64,000 bases of DNA from Streptomyces sp. TBY4. GTDB taxonomy: Bacteria; Actinomycetota; Actinomycetes; Streptomycetales; Streptomycetaceae. Below the pieces are notes generated by a model. It ran no database searches and had not been told where the DNA came from. It was given only the letters and a program-made list of their open reading frames with translations. This document shows positions 44,701 to 52,490 of this stretch, in pieces; the first letter of the stretch is position 1; each line of letters begins with the position of its first letter. The position numbers and the translations under genes were made by a program. The stretch is from the NCBI RefSeq assembly GCF_024213195.1, contig NZ_JANAVF010000001.1:62001-126000 (forward strand). Direction: 5' to 3'.

Positions 44701-45488
44701 CGGCCCGCCGCGCGGACCAGCCCCTCCAAGTACTCCCGGCCCGGCCCGAGGCGCTCGGGCAGTGCGCCGGCGCCGGGGTACCAGCGCTTCTCGTACTCCC
44801 AGCAGAGCCAGCCCCCCGGCGGTGCGAGGGCCACCGCCTCGGCGAGCGGCAGCACTCCCCCGCCTAGCCCGAGCGGGGTCAGCTCCCGCGCGGATGCCAC
44901 GTCCTTGACCTGGAGGTACCCCAGGTGCCCGGCGAGCGCCCGGCGCGACTCGGCCGGCGACTCGCCCCCGAGCCAGGTGTGCAGTACGTCCCACAGCGCG
45001 ACCGCGCCCGGATGCGCGACCCGGTCGAGGACCCGGGCCGTGGCCGACGCGGCGCGGTGCGAGTCGTGGGTCTCCAGCAGGATCCGCACCCCGTGCCGCT
45101 CGGCGAAGGGTGCGGCGGCCCGGAGCCGGCGGACCGCGTGGTCGTCGGCTTCGGCCGGGGACTGGTCACCGCCGCCGGGGAAGACCCGTACATGGGGGGC
45201 TTCGAGGTCGGCGGCGAGCCGCACCAGGGCCTGGATCTCGGCGAGGACCGGTTCGTCGGGACCGGGCGCCGCCACCCGGGCGTAGCCCGCGACTCCGAGG
45301 ACGGTGACGCCCGCGGCGGTCAGGGTGCGCAGGCCGGCCGCGCGGTCGCCGGCGGAACTGGCGGGATGCAGGGGCTCTTCGGGGTGGGCCCGCAGTTCGA
45401 GGCCTTGATAGCCGTGCGCGGCGGCGAGCTCCGCGCTGCGCTCCAACGGGGTGCCGGGCAGGCCGAGGGTGGAGAAGGCGTACCTCAC
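44688..45488 (-). CDS. Sugar phosphate isomerase/epimerase (xylose-isomerase-like TIM barrel)
   Basis: A 266-residue AP-endonuclease-2-fold barrel enzyme. Metal-binding acids and histidines are expected in ILLETHDSH, ALWDVLHTWLGG and LGYLQVKD, then CWEYEKRW. The GTG at 45488 overlaps the stop of the LacI gene (GTGA), so it is made together with that regulator. A second isomerase lies at 49076-49927. Exact sugar unknown. Confidence 0.87.
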   Translation of the reverse strand: MRYAFSTLGLPGTPLERSAELAAAHGYQGLELRAHPEEPLHPASSAGDRAAGLRTLTAAGVTVLGVAGYARVAAPGPDEPVLAEIQALVRLAADLEAPHVRVFPGGGDQSPAEADDHAVRRLRAAAPFAERHGVRILLETHDSHRAASATARVLDRVAHPGAVALWDVLHTWLGGESPAESRRALAGHLGYLQVKDVASARELTPLGLGGGVLPLAEAVALAPPGGWLCWEYEKRWYPGAGALPERLGPGREYLEGLVRAAGRQAE

Positions 45489-46582
45489 GCACGGCCCCCT
45501 TCGGTGGCGACCGACGGCGTGGCGGCGGGCGGCGGCCCCGTGGAGGCGCGCACCGTCAGCTCGGCCGGCAGCGTGGTGATGCCGCCCGGGGGCAGTGCTC
45601 TGCGGCCGGTGACGAGCTGGGCCGCCAGCACCCCCGCCTCGCGCAGCGGCAGCCGGACGGTGGTGAGGGACGGGGCCGTGTCGACGCAGACGGGCAGGTC
45701 GTCGAAGCCGGCGACGGATACGTCCTCGGGTATCCGCAGGCCGGCCTCGCGCAGGGCCGCGGCGACCCCGGTGGCGACGGTGTCGTTGGCGGCGGCCACG
45801 GCGGTGAAGGGCACTCCGCGGCGAAGCAGTTCACGGGTGGCGTCGTATCCGGCGGAGCGCTCGAACCCCGCGTGCACGGTGAGGCCGGCGCAGTGCGCGG
45901 GCAGTGCGGGGTCCTGGTCGCGCAGGGCGTCCTGGTGTCCGGCGAGGCGCTCGCGGGTGGTGCTCAGCCCGGGCGGGCCGGCCACGTAGGCGATGTGCCG
46001 GTGGCCGAGCGTCAGCAGGTGCTCGGTGAGCCGGAAGGCGCCGCCCCGGTCGTCGAACATGACGGTGGCGACGGGGAGTCCGGCGGGCAGGGGCAGCGGG
46101 GGGCGGCCGCACAGCACCACCGGGGCGCCGGTGGCCGCGATGCGGGCGAGGCGGGCGGCGAGGGCCCGGGTGTGCTCCGGTTCCTCCACGGCGCCGCCGG
46201 TCAGGACGACCCCGCCGGCCCGCTGGCCCTCCAGGAGGGCGAGGTAGTCGAGCTCGGCGGCCGGGGCGCCCTCGGTGTTGCAGACGACGGCGAGCCGGCG
46301 CGCGCCGCCCTGTCCGCCGGGGGCCAGGGCGCTCTGCAGGGATCCGGCGAGGATCCCGAAGAAGCTGTCTGCGACGTCGTGGACGAGCACGCCGACCAGG
46401 TCCGAGGTCGCGGCGGCGAGGGCCCGCGCGGGGCCGTTGGCGATGTAGCCGAGGTCCTCGACGGCCTGCTCCACGCGGGTCCTGGTGTTGCCCGCCACCG
46501 GGTACCCGCCGTTCAGTACGCGCGAGACCGTGGCCGGCGATACGCCCGCGTGCGCCGCCACTTCGGCGAGTGTGACCGCCAT
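45485..46582 (-). CDS. LacI-family repressor of the sugar operon
   Basis: A 365-residue repressor. Helix-turn-helix and hinge: VTLAEVAAHAGVSPATVSRVLNG and YIANGPARALA. Ligand domain: LVGVLVHDVADSFFGILAGSLQ, VMFDDRGGAFRLTEHLLTLGHRHIAYVAGP, VAGFDDLPVCVDTAPSLTTVRLP. GGAGGGGAAG sits just before the ATG. It faces the Gfo/Idh operon across a region with two GAAAGCGCTTTC sites, its probable operators. It is coupled to the isomerase. Confidence 0.93.
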   Translation of the reverse strand: MAVTLAEVAAHAGVSPATVSRVLNGGYPVAGNTRTRVEQAVEDLGYIANGPARALAAATSDLVGVLVHDVADSFFGILAGSLQSALAPGGQGGARRLAVVCNTEGAPAAELDYLALLEGQRAGGVVLTGGAVEEPEHTRALAARLARIAATGAPVVLCGRPPLPLPAGLPVATVMFDDRGGAFRLTEHLLTLGHRHIAYVAGPPGLSTTRERLAGHQDALRDQDPALPAHCAGLTVHAGFERSAGYDATRELLRRGVPFTAVAAANDTVATGVAAALREAGLRIPEDVSVAGFDDLPVCVDTAPSLTTVRLPLREAGVLAAQLVTGRRALPPGGITTLPAELTVRASTGPPPAATPSVATEGGRA

Positions 46583-46653
46583 CTTCCCCTCCTTCCGATC
46601 CGTCCCGGGCCATCGTCTCACCCGGTGTGCGGATCTCCATAGTCGCCGATGAG

Positions 46654-46665
46654 GAAAGCGCTTTC
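46654..46665. promoter_or_regulatory. LacI-type operator, proximal to the repressor gene
   Basis: Perfect 12-bp palindrome GAAAGCGCTTTC with CpG at the centre, as in LacI/CcpA-type operators. It shares 16 bp (GAAAGCGCTTTCTATC) with the second site, 68 bp away. Confidence 0.85.
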
Positions 46666-46682
46666 TATCACCCGTAAGAGTC

Positions 46683-46712
46683 TTGCACCGCGATGGTGGA
46701 CGGACCTAGCCT
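46683..46712 (+). promoter_or_regulatory. Promoter of the sugar operon
   Basis: TTGCAC (46683-46688) and TAGCCT (46707-46712) with an 18-bp spacer. It lies between the two operators; the second operator covers the predicted transcription start. Confidence 0.7.
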
Positions 46713-46720
46713 GATCGAAG

Positions 46721-46734
46721 AGAAAGCGCTTTCT
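46721..46734. promoter_or_regulatory. LacI-type operator at the transcription start
   Basis: Perfect 14-bp palindrome AGAAAGCGCTTTCT, 9 bp after the -10 box. A repressor here would block initiation, and together with the other site could form a loop. Confidence 0.85.
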
Positions 46735-46773
46735 ATCTCGTTTCCAAGATTCCAAGACGAAGGAGGGGACATC

Positions 46774-47925
46774 GTGCGACGCAGGACGATCAAGATCGCC
46801 ATGAACGGCGTCACCGGCCGGATGGGATACCGCCAGCACCTGGTCCGCTCCCTGCTCGCACTGCGCGAGCAGGGCGGGCTCGACCTCGGCGACGGCACGG
46901 TGCTGTGGCCGGAGCCGGTGCTGGTCGGCCGCCGCGAGGAGGCCCTGCGGGCCATCGCGGAGCGGCACGGCCTCGAGCACGTGAGCACGGACCTGGCCGC
47001 GGTGCTGGCCGATCCCGAGGTCGAGATCTACTTCGACGCCCAGGTCACCAGCGCCCGCGAGGCGGCCGTGCGGCAGGCCGTCGCGGCCGGCAAGCACGTG
47101 TACTGCGAGAAGCCCACCGCCCTCACCTTCGAGTCCTCGCTGGAGATCGCGCGCCTGGCCGACGCGGCCGGCGTCAAGCACGGGGTGGTGCAGGACAAGC
47201 TGTTCCTGCCGGGCCTGCTGAAGCTCAAGCGGCTCATCGACGGCGGCTTCTTCGGCGAGATCCTGTCCGTGCGCGGGGAGTTCGGCTACTGGGTCTTCGA
47301 GGGCGACTGGCAGTCCGCCCAGCGCCCGTCGTGGAACTACCGCTCCCAGGACGGCGGCGGCATCGTCGCCGACATGTTCCCGCACTGGGAGTACCTGCTG
47401 CACGAACTGTTCGGCCGGGTCCGCACGGTGCAGGCGCTGACCCGCACCCACATCGGCCGCCGCTGGGACGAGGAGGGCAAGCCGTACGAGGCCACCGCGG
47501 ACGACGCGGCGTACGGGATCTTCGAACTGGAGGGGGGCGCCGTCGCGCAGATCAACTCCTCCTGGGCGGTCCGGGTCCACCGTGACGAGCTCGTGGAGTT
47601 CCAGGTGGACGGCACGCACGGATCGGCCGTCGCCGGGCTGCGCGGCTGCCGGGTCCAGCACCGCGCGACGACCCCGAAGCCGGTGTGGAATCCGGACCTG
47701 CCCCAGACCGAGGCCTTCCGCGACCAGTGGCAGGAGGTCCCGGACAACGACCCCGCCGACAACGGCTTCAAGACCCAGTGGGAGCTCTTCCTGCGCCATG
47801 TCGTACGGGACGAGCCCTGGCAGTGGGACCTGCTGGCCGGGGCCCGCGGGGTGCAGCTCGCCGACCTCGGGCTGCGCTCCTCGGCGGAGGGCCGGCGGCT
47901 CGTGGTCCCGGAGGTGACGCTGTGA
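46774..47925 (+). CDS. Gfo/Idh/MocA-family sugar dehydrogenase
   Basis: NAD(P)-dependent sugar/inositol dehydrogenase of 383 residues. Rossmann loop KIAMNGVTGRMGYRQHLV (GVTGRMG replaces the usual GxGxxG), the EKP motif in GKHVYCEKPTALT, and SWNYRSQDGGGIVADMFPHW in the C-terminal domain. GTG 46774 has AGGAGGGG 5 nt upstream. First gene of an operon with DUF993 and an isomerase, all with 4-bp overlaps, under the LacI repressor. Confidence 0.92.
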   Translation: MRRRTIKIAMNGVTGRMGYRQHLVRSLLALREQGGLDLGDGTVLWPEPVLVGRREEALRAIAERHGLEHVSTDLAAVLADPEVEIYFDAQVTSAREAAVRQAVAAGKHVYCEKPTALTFESSLEIARLADAAGVKHGVVQDKLFLPGLLKLKRLIDGGFFGEILSVRGEFGYWVFEGDWQSAQRPSWNYRSQDGGGIVADMFPHWEYLLHELFGRVRTVQALTRTHIGRRWDEEGKPYEATADDAAYGIFELEGGAVAQINSSWAVRVHRDELVEFQVDGTHGSAVAGLRGCRVQHRATTPKPVWNPDLPQTEAFRDQWQEVPDNDPADNGFKTQWELFLRHVVRDEPWQWDLLAGARGVQLADLGLRSSAEGRRLVVPEVTL

Positions 47926-49079
47926 GCATCCGGCTCCCCTCGGCGGACGGCGGCCTGCGCCTCCACACGCCGGGCACGACTCCGCTGGCGCCGTTCACCG
48001 GCGGCCCGGCCCGCAGCCGTACCTTCTACTCGGCGGCGCACGTGGTGGCCGATCCCCTCGCGGCTTCGGCCGAGTCCGGCCCGGTGATCGACTGGGAGAC
48101 CACGCTGGCCTTCCGGCACACGCTGTGGGCGCAGGGACTCGGGGTCGCGGAGGCCATGGACACCGCGCAGCGCGGGATGGGCCTGGACTGGCCGGCGGCG
48201 GCAGAGCTGATCCGCCGTTCGGCCGCCGAGGCCCGGTCGGTGGGCGGCCGGATCGTCTGCGGCGCGGGCACCGACCAGCTCGCTGCGGACACCCCGCATT
48301 CCCTGGCCGCCGTCACCGCGGCGTACGAGGAGCAGCTGGCGCACGTGGAGGAGTGCGGGGCGACGGCCGTACTGATGGCCTCCCGCGCCCTGGCCGCGGC
48401 GGCGAACGGCCCGGAGGACTACCTGGAGGTGTACGGAAGGCTGCTGCGGCAGAGTGCGCGGCCGGTGGTCCTGCACTGGCTGGGGCCGATGTTCGACCCG
48501 GCGCTGGAGGGGTACTGGGGGCACACGGACCTGGACGGGGCCACGGATGTCTTCCTGAAGATCATTTCGGAGTCTCCGGAGAAGGTCGACGGCATCAAGG
48601 TCTCGCTGCTCGATGCGGAGCGCGAGGTGGACATCCGGCGGCGGCTGCCGGAGGGCGTGCGCTGCTACACGGGCGACGACTACCACTACCCGGAACTGAT
48701 CGCCGGGGACGGCGAGCTGGCCAGCGACGCCCTTCTGGGGATCTTCGACCCGATCGCCCCGATCGCGGCGCGGGCGGCGCTCGCTCTCGACCAGGGCGAC
48801 GAGGCCGGGTTCCGGGAACTGCTGGATCCGACGGTGGCACTGTCCCGGCACCTGTTCGCTCCGCCCACCCGGTACTACAAGACGGGCGTCGTGCTCCTGG
48901 CCTGGCTCGCGGGCCACCAGGACCACTTCGCGATGGTGGGCGGGCTGCACTCGGCCCGCTCGCTCCCCCACCTGGCCACCGCCTACGAACTGGCCGACGG
49001 ACTCGGCCTGTTCCCGGACCCGGAGCTCGCCGAGGACCGGATGCGGCAGTTGCTCGCGCTGCACGGGGTGGCGTCATGA
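47922..49079 (+). CDS. DUF993 / dihydrodipicolinate-synthase-family protein
   Basis: A 385-residue aldolase-barrel protein. SAAHVVADPLA, then FRHTLWAQGLGVAEAMDTAQRGMGLDW, the Schiff-base-type lysine region KIISESPEKVDGIKVSLLD and CYTGDDYHYPELI. DUF993 proteins occur beside Gfo/Idh/MocA and isomerase genes and are annotated as DapA-like; a retro-aldol or hydrolysis step on an oxidised sugar is a reasonable guess. GTGA overlap upstream, ATGA downstream. Confidence 0.88.
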   Translation: MSIRLPSADGGLRLHTPGTTPLAPFTGGPARSRTFYSAAHVVADPLAASAESGPVIDWETTLAFRHTLWAQGLGVAEAMDTAQRGMGLDWPAAAELIRRSAAEARSVGGRIVCGAGTDQLAADTPHSLAAVTAAYEEQLAHVEECGATAVLMASRALAAAANGPEDYLEVYGRLLRQSARPVVLHWLGPMFDPALEGYWGHTDLDGATDVFLKIISESPEKVDGIKVSLLDAEREVDIRRRLPEGVRCYTGDDYHYPELIAGDGELASDALLGIFDPIAPIAARAALALDQGDEAGFRELLDPTVALSRHLFAPPTRYYKTGVVLLAWLAGHQDHFAMVGGLHSARSLPHLATAYELADGLGLFPDPELAEDRMRQLLALHGVAS

Positions 49080-49927
49080 GCCCGGCGACGAGCCATCCGC
49101 CGGCGCCGGCCCGGTTCAGCCTGAACCAGGAGACGATCCGCCAGTGGTCGCTTCCGGAGCTGGTGGCCGGGTGCACCGCGGCCGGGGTCGGCGCGGTCGG
49201 GCTGTGGCGCGATCCCGTCCAGCGGTTCGGGGTGCGGGAGACCGCGAAGCTGGTCGCGGGGGCGGGGCTCCGGGTCAGCTCGCTGTGCCGGGGCGGCTTC
49301 TTCACCGCCGCCGATCCGACGGGGCGTGCGGCGGCCCTCGAGGACAACCGCCGCGCCGTGGAGGAGGCCGCCGAACTGGGCGCCGACACCCTGGTCCTGG
49401 TCTCGGGCGGCCTGCCGGACGGCGACCGCGACCTGGCGGGAGCCAGGCGGCGGATCACCGACATCCTGGGCGAACTGGTCCCGTACGCCGCAGGTCACGG
49501 GGTGCGGCTGGGGATCGAGCCGCTGCACCCGATGTACGCGGCGGACCGCTGCGTGGTCTCCACCCTCGGTCAGGCCCTGGACATCGCCGAGGAGTTCCCG
49601 GCGTCGCGGGTGGGGGTGGTCGTCGACTCCTACCACCTGTGGTGGGACGAGCGGCTGCCCTCCGAGGTCCGGCGGGCCGGGGAGGCCGGGCGGATCGTGT
49701 CCGTCCAGGTCGCCGACTGGGTGACCCCGCTCCCGGAGGGCGTGCTGCTGGGGCGGGGACAGCTGGGCGACGGCTCGATCGACCTGAGGGCATTCCGGGA
49801 ACTGACCGACTCCGCCGGGTACCTGGGGCCGGTCGAAGTGGAGATCTTCCATCCCGGGCTGTGGGCCCGCGACGGCGAAGAGGTGCTGCGGGAGGTGATC
49901 GACCGCTACCGCGAGCACGTCGCATGA
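49076..49927 (+). CDS. Sugar phosphate isomerase/epimerase (TIM barrel)
   Basis: A 283-residue AP-endonuclease-2-fold barrel enzyme. Metal-site motifs LGIEPLHPMY, VGVVVDSYHLWWDE, IVSVQVADW and GPVEVEIFHP. Last gene of the LacI-controlled operon, ATGA-coupled to DUF993. It probably epimerises or isomerises the keto-sugar made by the dehydrogenase; the substrate cannot be named. Confidence 0.9.
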   Translation: MSPATSHPPAPARFSLNQETIRQWSLPELVAGCTAAGVGAVGLWRDPVQRFGVRETAKLVAGAGLRVSSLCRGGFFTAADPTGRAAALEDNRRAVEEAAELGADTLVLVSGGLPDGDRDLAGARRRITDILGELVPYAAGHGVRLGIEPLHPMYAADRCVVSTLGQALDIAEEFPASRVGVVVDSYHLWWDERLPSEVRRAGEAGRIVSVQVADWVTPLPEGVLLGRGQLGDGSIDLRAFRELTDSAGYLGPVEVEIFHPGLWARDGEEVLREVIDRYREHVA

Positions 49928-49976
49928 GTCGCACGGGCTGAGGGGGGTGCACGAGCCGAGAACACCGGGGGGCCAC

Positions 49977-50010
49977 AGCATTTCGGGCCGATCAGCATTT
50001 CGGGCCGATC
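49977..50010. repeat. Two tandem copies of a 17-bp repeat before the lyase gene
   Basis: AGCATTTCGGGCCGATC is repeated exactly at 49977-49993 and 49994-50010, followed by a third partial AGCG. It ends 26 bp before the lyase start, immediately upstream of AAAGGAGA. Confidence 0.85.
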
Positions 50011-50035
50011 AGCGTTCCAGTCAAAGGAGACTGTG

Positions 50036-52429
50036 ATGACAGATGTGTGGAGCCGTCGTGCCTTCCTCACGGCGGTGGGCGGCAGCGTGGTGCTGCTCGG
50101 TACGCCCGCCTTCCCCGCCGCCGCGGGGACGGTGACCTCCGTCCACGCCGCCATGCGCGCGGTGTGGCAGGGCCTGGTCCTCGGGACCGTGTCCTCCCCC
50201 ACCGCGGAGCCGTTCCGCACCCGGCTGGCCGCGCTCGGTACGCAGGCCGGCGAGTGGCGGTCCTCGATGGCCCCGGCGACCGGTTCGCTCTGGCCCGACC
50301 ATGTCTTCACCACCAACCCCGAGTTCATGGCGCAGAGCTACTACCGGCTGCGGAGCATGGCGGAGGCCTACGTCAGGCCGGGCACCGGGCTCACCGGCGA
50401 CGCCGGGCTGCGCACCGCCGTGCTGACCGGGCTGGACCACCTCCACGCCCAGGTCTACAACGCGGGCCAGGCGCGGTACGGAAACTGGTGGTGCTGGCAG
50501 ATCGGCGCCCCGCAGGCGCTGCTCGACACCGTCGTCCTCATGTACGGCCAGCTGTCCGCGGCCCAGCTCGCCGGCTACTGCGCCGCCGTGGACCACTTCG
50601 TGCCGGACTCCTCCGTCGGCGCGTACACCGGGACGAGCACCGGTGCGAACCGGGTGGACCTGTGCCGGGTCCTCGCGCTGCGCGGTGTGGTCGGCGGGGA
50701 CGACGCGAAGATCGCCCTGGCCCGGGACGCGCTCACGCCGGTGTTCCCGTACGTCACCTCCGGCGACGGGCTCTACCGGGACGGCTCCTTCATCCAGCAC
50801 ACCTGGGTGGCGTACACCGGCTCCTACGGTTCTGTGATGCTCGGCGGACTGGGCATGCTGTTCGGCCTGTTGAAGGGGACGGTGTGGGAGGTCACCGACC
50901 CCGGTGCGCAGATCGTCTTCGACGCGGTGGAGCACGCGTGGGCGCCGTTCCTCTACAACGGGCTGATGATGGACGCCGTATCGGGGCGGGCCCCCAGCCG
51001 GGGGGTCCAGCTGGCCGATCCCCTGCAGGCGCAGCTGGACGACCACACCCGGGGGCATTCGGTCCTCGCCGCGATCCTGCTCCTCGCCGAGGGCGCGAGC
51101 ACCGCAGAACGGGCGCACTGGCGGGCCCTGGTGAAGGGCTGGGCGGCACGGGACTACTACAGCCCCCCGCCGGCGGACGCCACCCAGACGCTTTCGGCCC
51201 TGGCCCGCCTCGCCGAGGTCGCGGCGGACACCTCGGTCACGGCCGCGCCCGAGCCGGTGGGGCACCGGCTGTTCCCCTCCATGGACCGGGCCACGCACCG
51301 CAGACCGGCGTGGGCGGCCTCGCTGTCCATGGCCTCGAAGCGGATCACGCACTACGAGACGGGCAACGGCGAGAACCTGCGCGGCTGGCACACGGGCAGC
51401 GGCATGCTGTCCTGGTGGGGCTCCACCTACGGCAACGGCCAGTACGCGGACGCCTTCTGGCCCACGGTCGATCCCTATCGGCTGCCCGGGACCACCGCCT
51501 CCCGCAAGGCGCTGGCCGACGGAGCCGGGGGCGACTGGGGCGCCTCCCGGCCGGACGCCACCTGGGTGGGCGGCACCACTGACGGGGAGTTCGCCTCGGT
51601 GGGCCAGCACCTGAAGGGCCTGGGCAGCACCCTCTCGGCCCGCAAGTCATGGTTCTTCCTCCACGACACGGTGGTCTGCCTGGGCGCCGGGATCAGCTCC
51701 ACCGACGGCGCCGCGGTCGACACCGTCATCGACAACCGGAACCTGGGCGCGACCGGTACCCACGCCCTGACCGTGGGCGGCACGGTCCAGCCGGCCACCC
51801 TGGGCTGGACCGCCTCCTTCCCCGGCCCCGGCTGGGCGCACCTGGCGGGCTTCGGCGGCTATGTGATGTCGGGTTCGGGCACCTTCCGGGCGCTGCGGGA
51901 GGCCCGCACGGGCCGGTGGAGCGACATCAACCGGGGCTCTTCCACCACGGCCCTCACCCGGCGCTATCTGACCCTCTGGTACGACCACGGGACGAACCCG
52001 TCCGCCGGGAGCTACGTCTACCAGCTGATGCCGGGCGCCTCGGCCGCCCAGACCTCGGCCCGGTCCGCAACCACCGGGTGGCTGACGGTGCTCGCCAACA
52101 ACACGACCGCACAGGGAGTGGCGGTGGGCTCGCTCGGCTTCACCGGGGTGAACTTCTGGCAGCCCGCCACGGTCGGCGCCCTGCAGTCGAGCGCGCCGTG
52201 CTCGGTCACGGTGCGGGAGCCCGGCGACGGCACGGCCGTGGTCTGCGTCTCGGACCCGACCCGCACCCTGACGGGACTGACCCTCACCTGGAACCGGCCC
52301 GTCAGCCAGGTGCTGTCGCAGCCCGCGAGCGTGGTCTCGGTGAGCACCGGGGCCGGGCTCCAGCTCGGCTTCGGCAGCCTCACGGCCCTGGAGGGGGCGA
52401 GCCAGGTGGTGAGGGTGAGGCTGGGGTGA
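50036..52429 (+). CDS. Secreted polysaccharide lyase family 8
   Basis: Exported lyase (hyaluronate, chondroitin or xanthan type) that cuts uronic-acid-containing polysaccharide by beta-elimination. The 797 residues start with a Tat signal (SRRAFLTAVGGSVVLLG). The alpha/alpha toroid has NWWCWQIGAPQALLDT (catalytic Asn), GSFIQHTWVAYTGSYG (catalytic His and Tyr), ending in SGRAPSRG; the beta-sandwich follows (ITHYETGNGENLRGWHTGSG, ARKSWFFLHDTVVCLGAGIS). AGGAGA 6 nt before ATG 50036 (GTG 50033 is too close). Adjacent sugar operon may use its products. Confidence 0.93.
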   Translation: MTDVWSRRAFLTAVGGSVVLLGTPAFPAAAGTVTSVHAAMRAVWQGLVLGTVSSPTAEPFRTRLAALGTQAGEWRSSMAPATGSLWPDHVFTTNPEFMAQSYYRLRSMAEAYVRPGTGLTGDAGLRTAVLTGLDHLHAQVYNAGQARYGNWWCWQIGAPQALLDTVVLMYGQLSAAQLAGYCAAVDHFVPDSSVGAYTGTSTGANRVDLCRVLALRGVVGGDDAKIALARDALTPVFPYVTSGDGLYRDGSFIQHTWVAYTGSYGSVMLGGLGMLFGLLKGTVWEVTDPGAQIVFDAVEHAWAPFLYNGLMMDAVSGRAPSRGVQLADPLQAQLDDHTRGHSVLAAILLLAEGASTAERAHWRALVKGWAARDYYSPPPADATQTLSALARLAEVAADTSVTAAPEPVGHRLFPSMDRATHRRPAWAASLSMASKRITHYETGNGENLRGWHTGSGMLSWWGSTYGNGQYADAFWPTVDPYRLPGTTASRKALADGAGGDWGASRPDATWVGGTTDGEFASVGQHLKGLGSTLSARKSWFFLHDTVVCLGAGISSTDGAAVDTVIDNRNLGATGTHALTVGGTVQPATLGWTASFPGPGWAHLAGFGGYVMSGSGTFRALREARTGRWSDINRGSSTTALTRRYLTLWYDHGTNPSAGSYVYQLMPGASAAQTSARSATTGWLTVLANNTTAQGVAVGSLGFTGVNFWQPATVGALQSSAPCSVTVREPGDGTAVVCVSDPTRTLTGLTLTWNRPVSQVLSQPASVVSVSTGAGLQLGFGSLTALEGASQVVRVRLG

Positions 52430-52490
52430 TCTCCGGAGATCCCGCGGGGCGGTAAAAGCGGAGCCCACAGCGTGACATAGCGTGCCCTGT

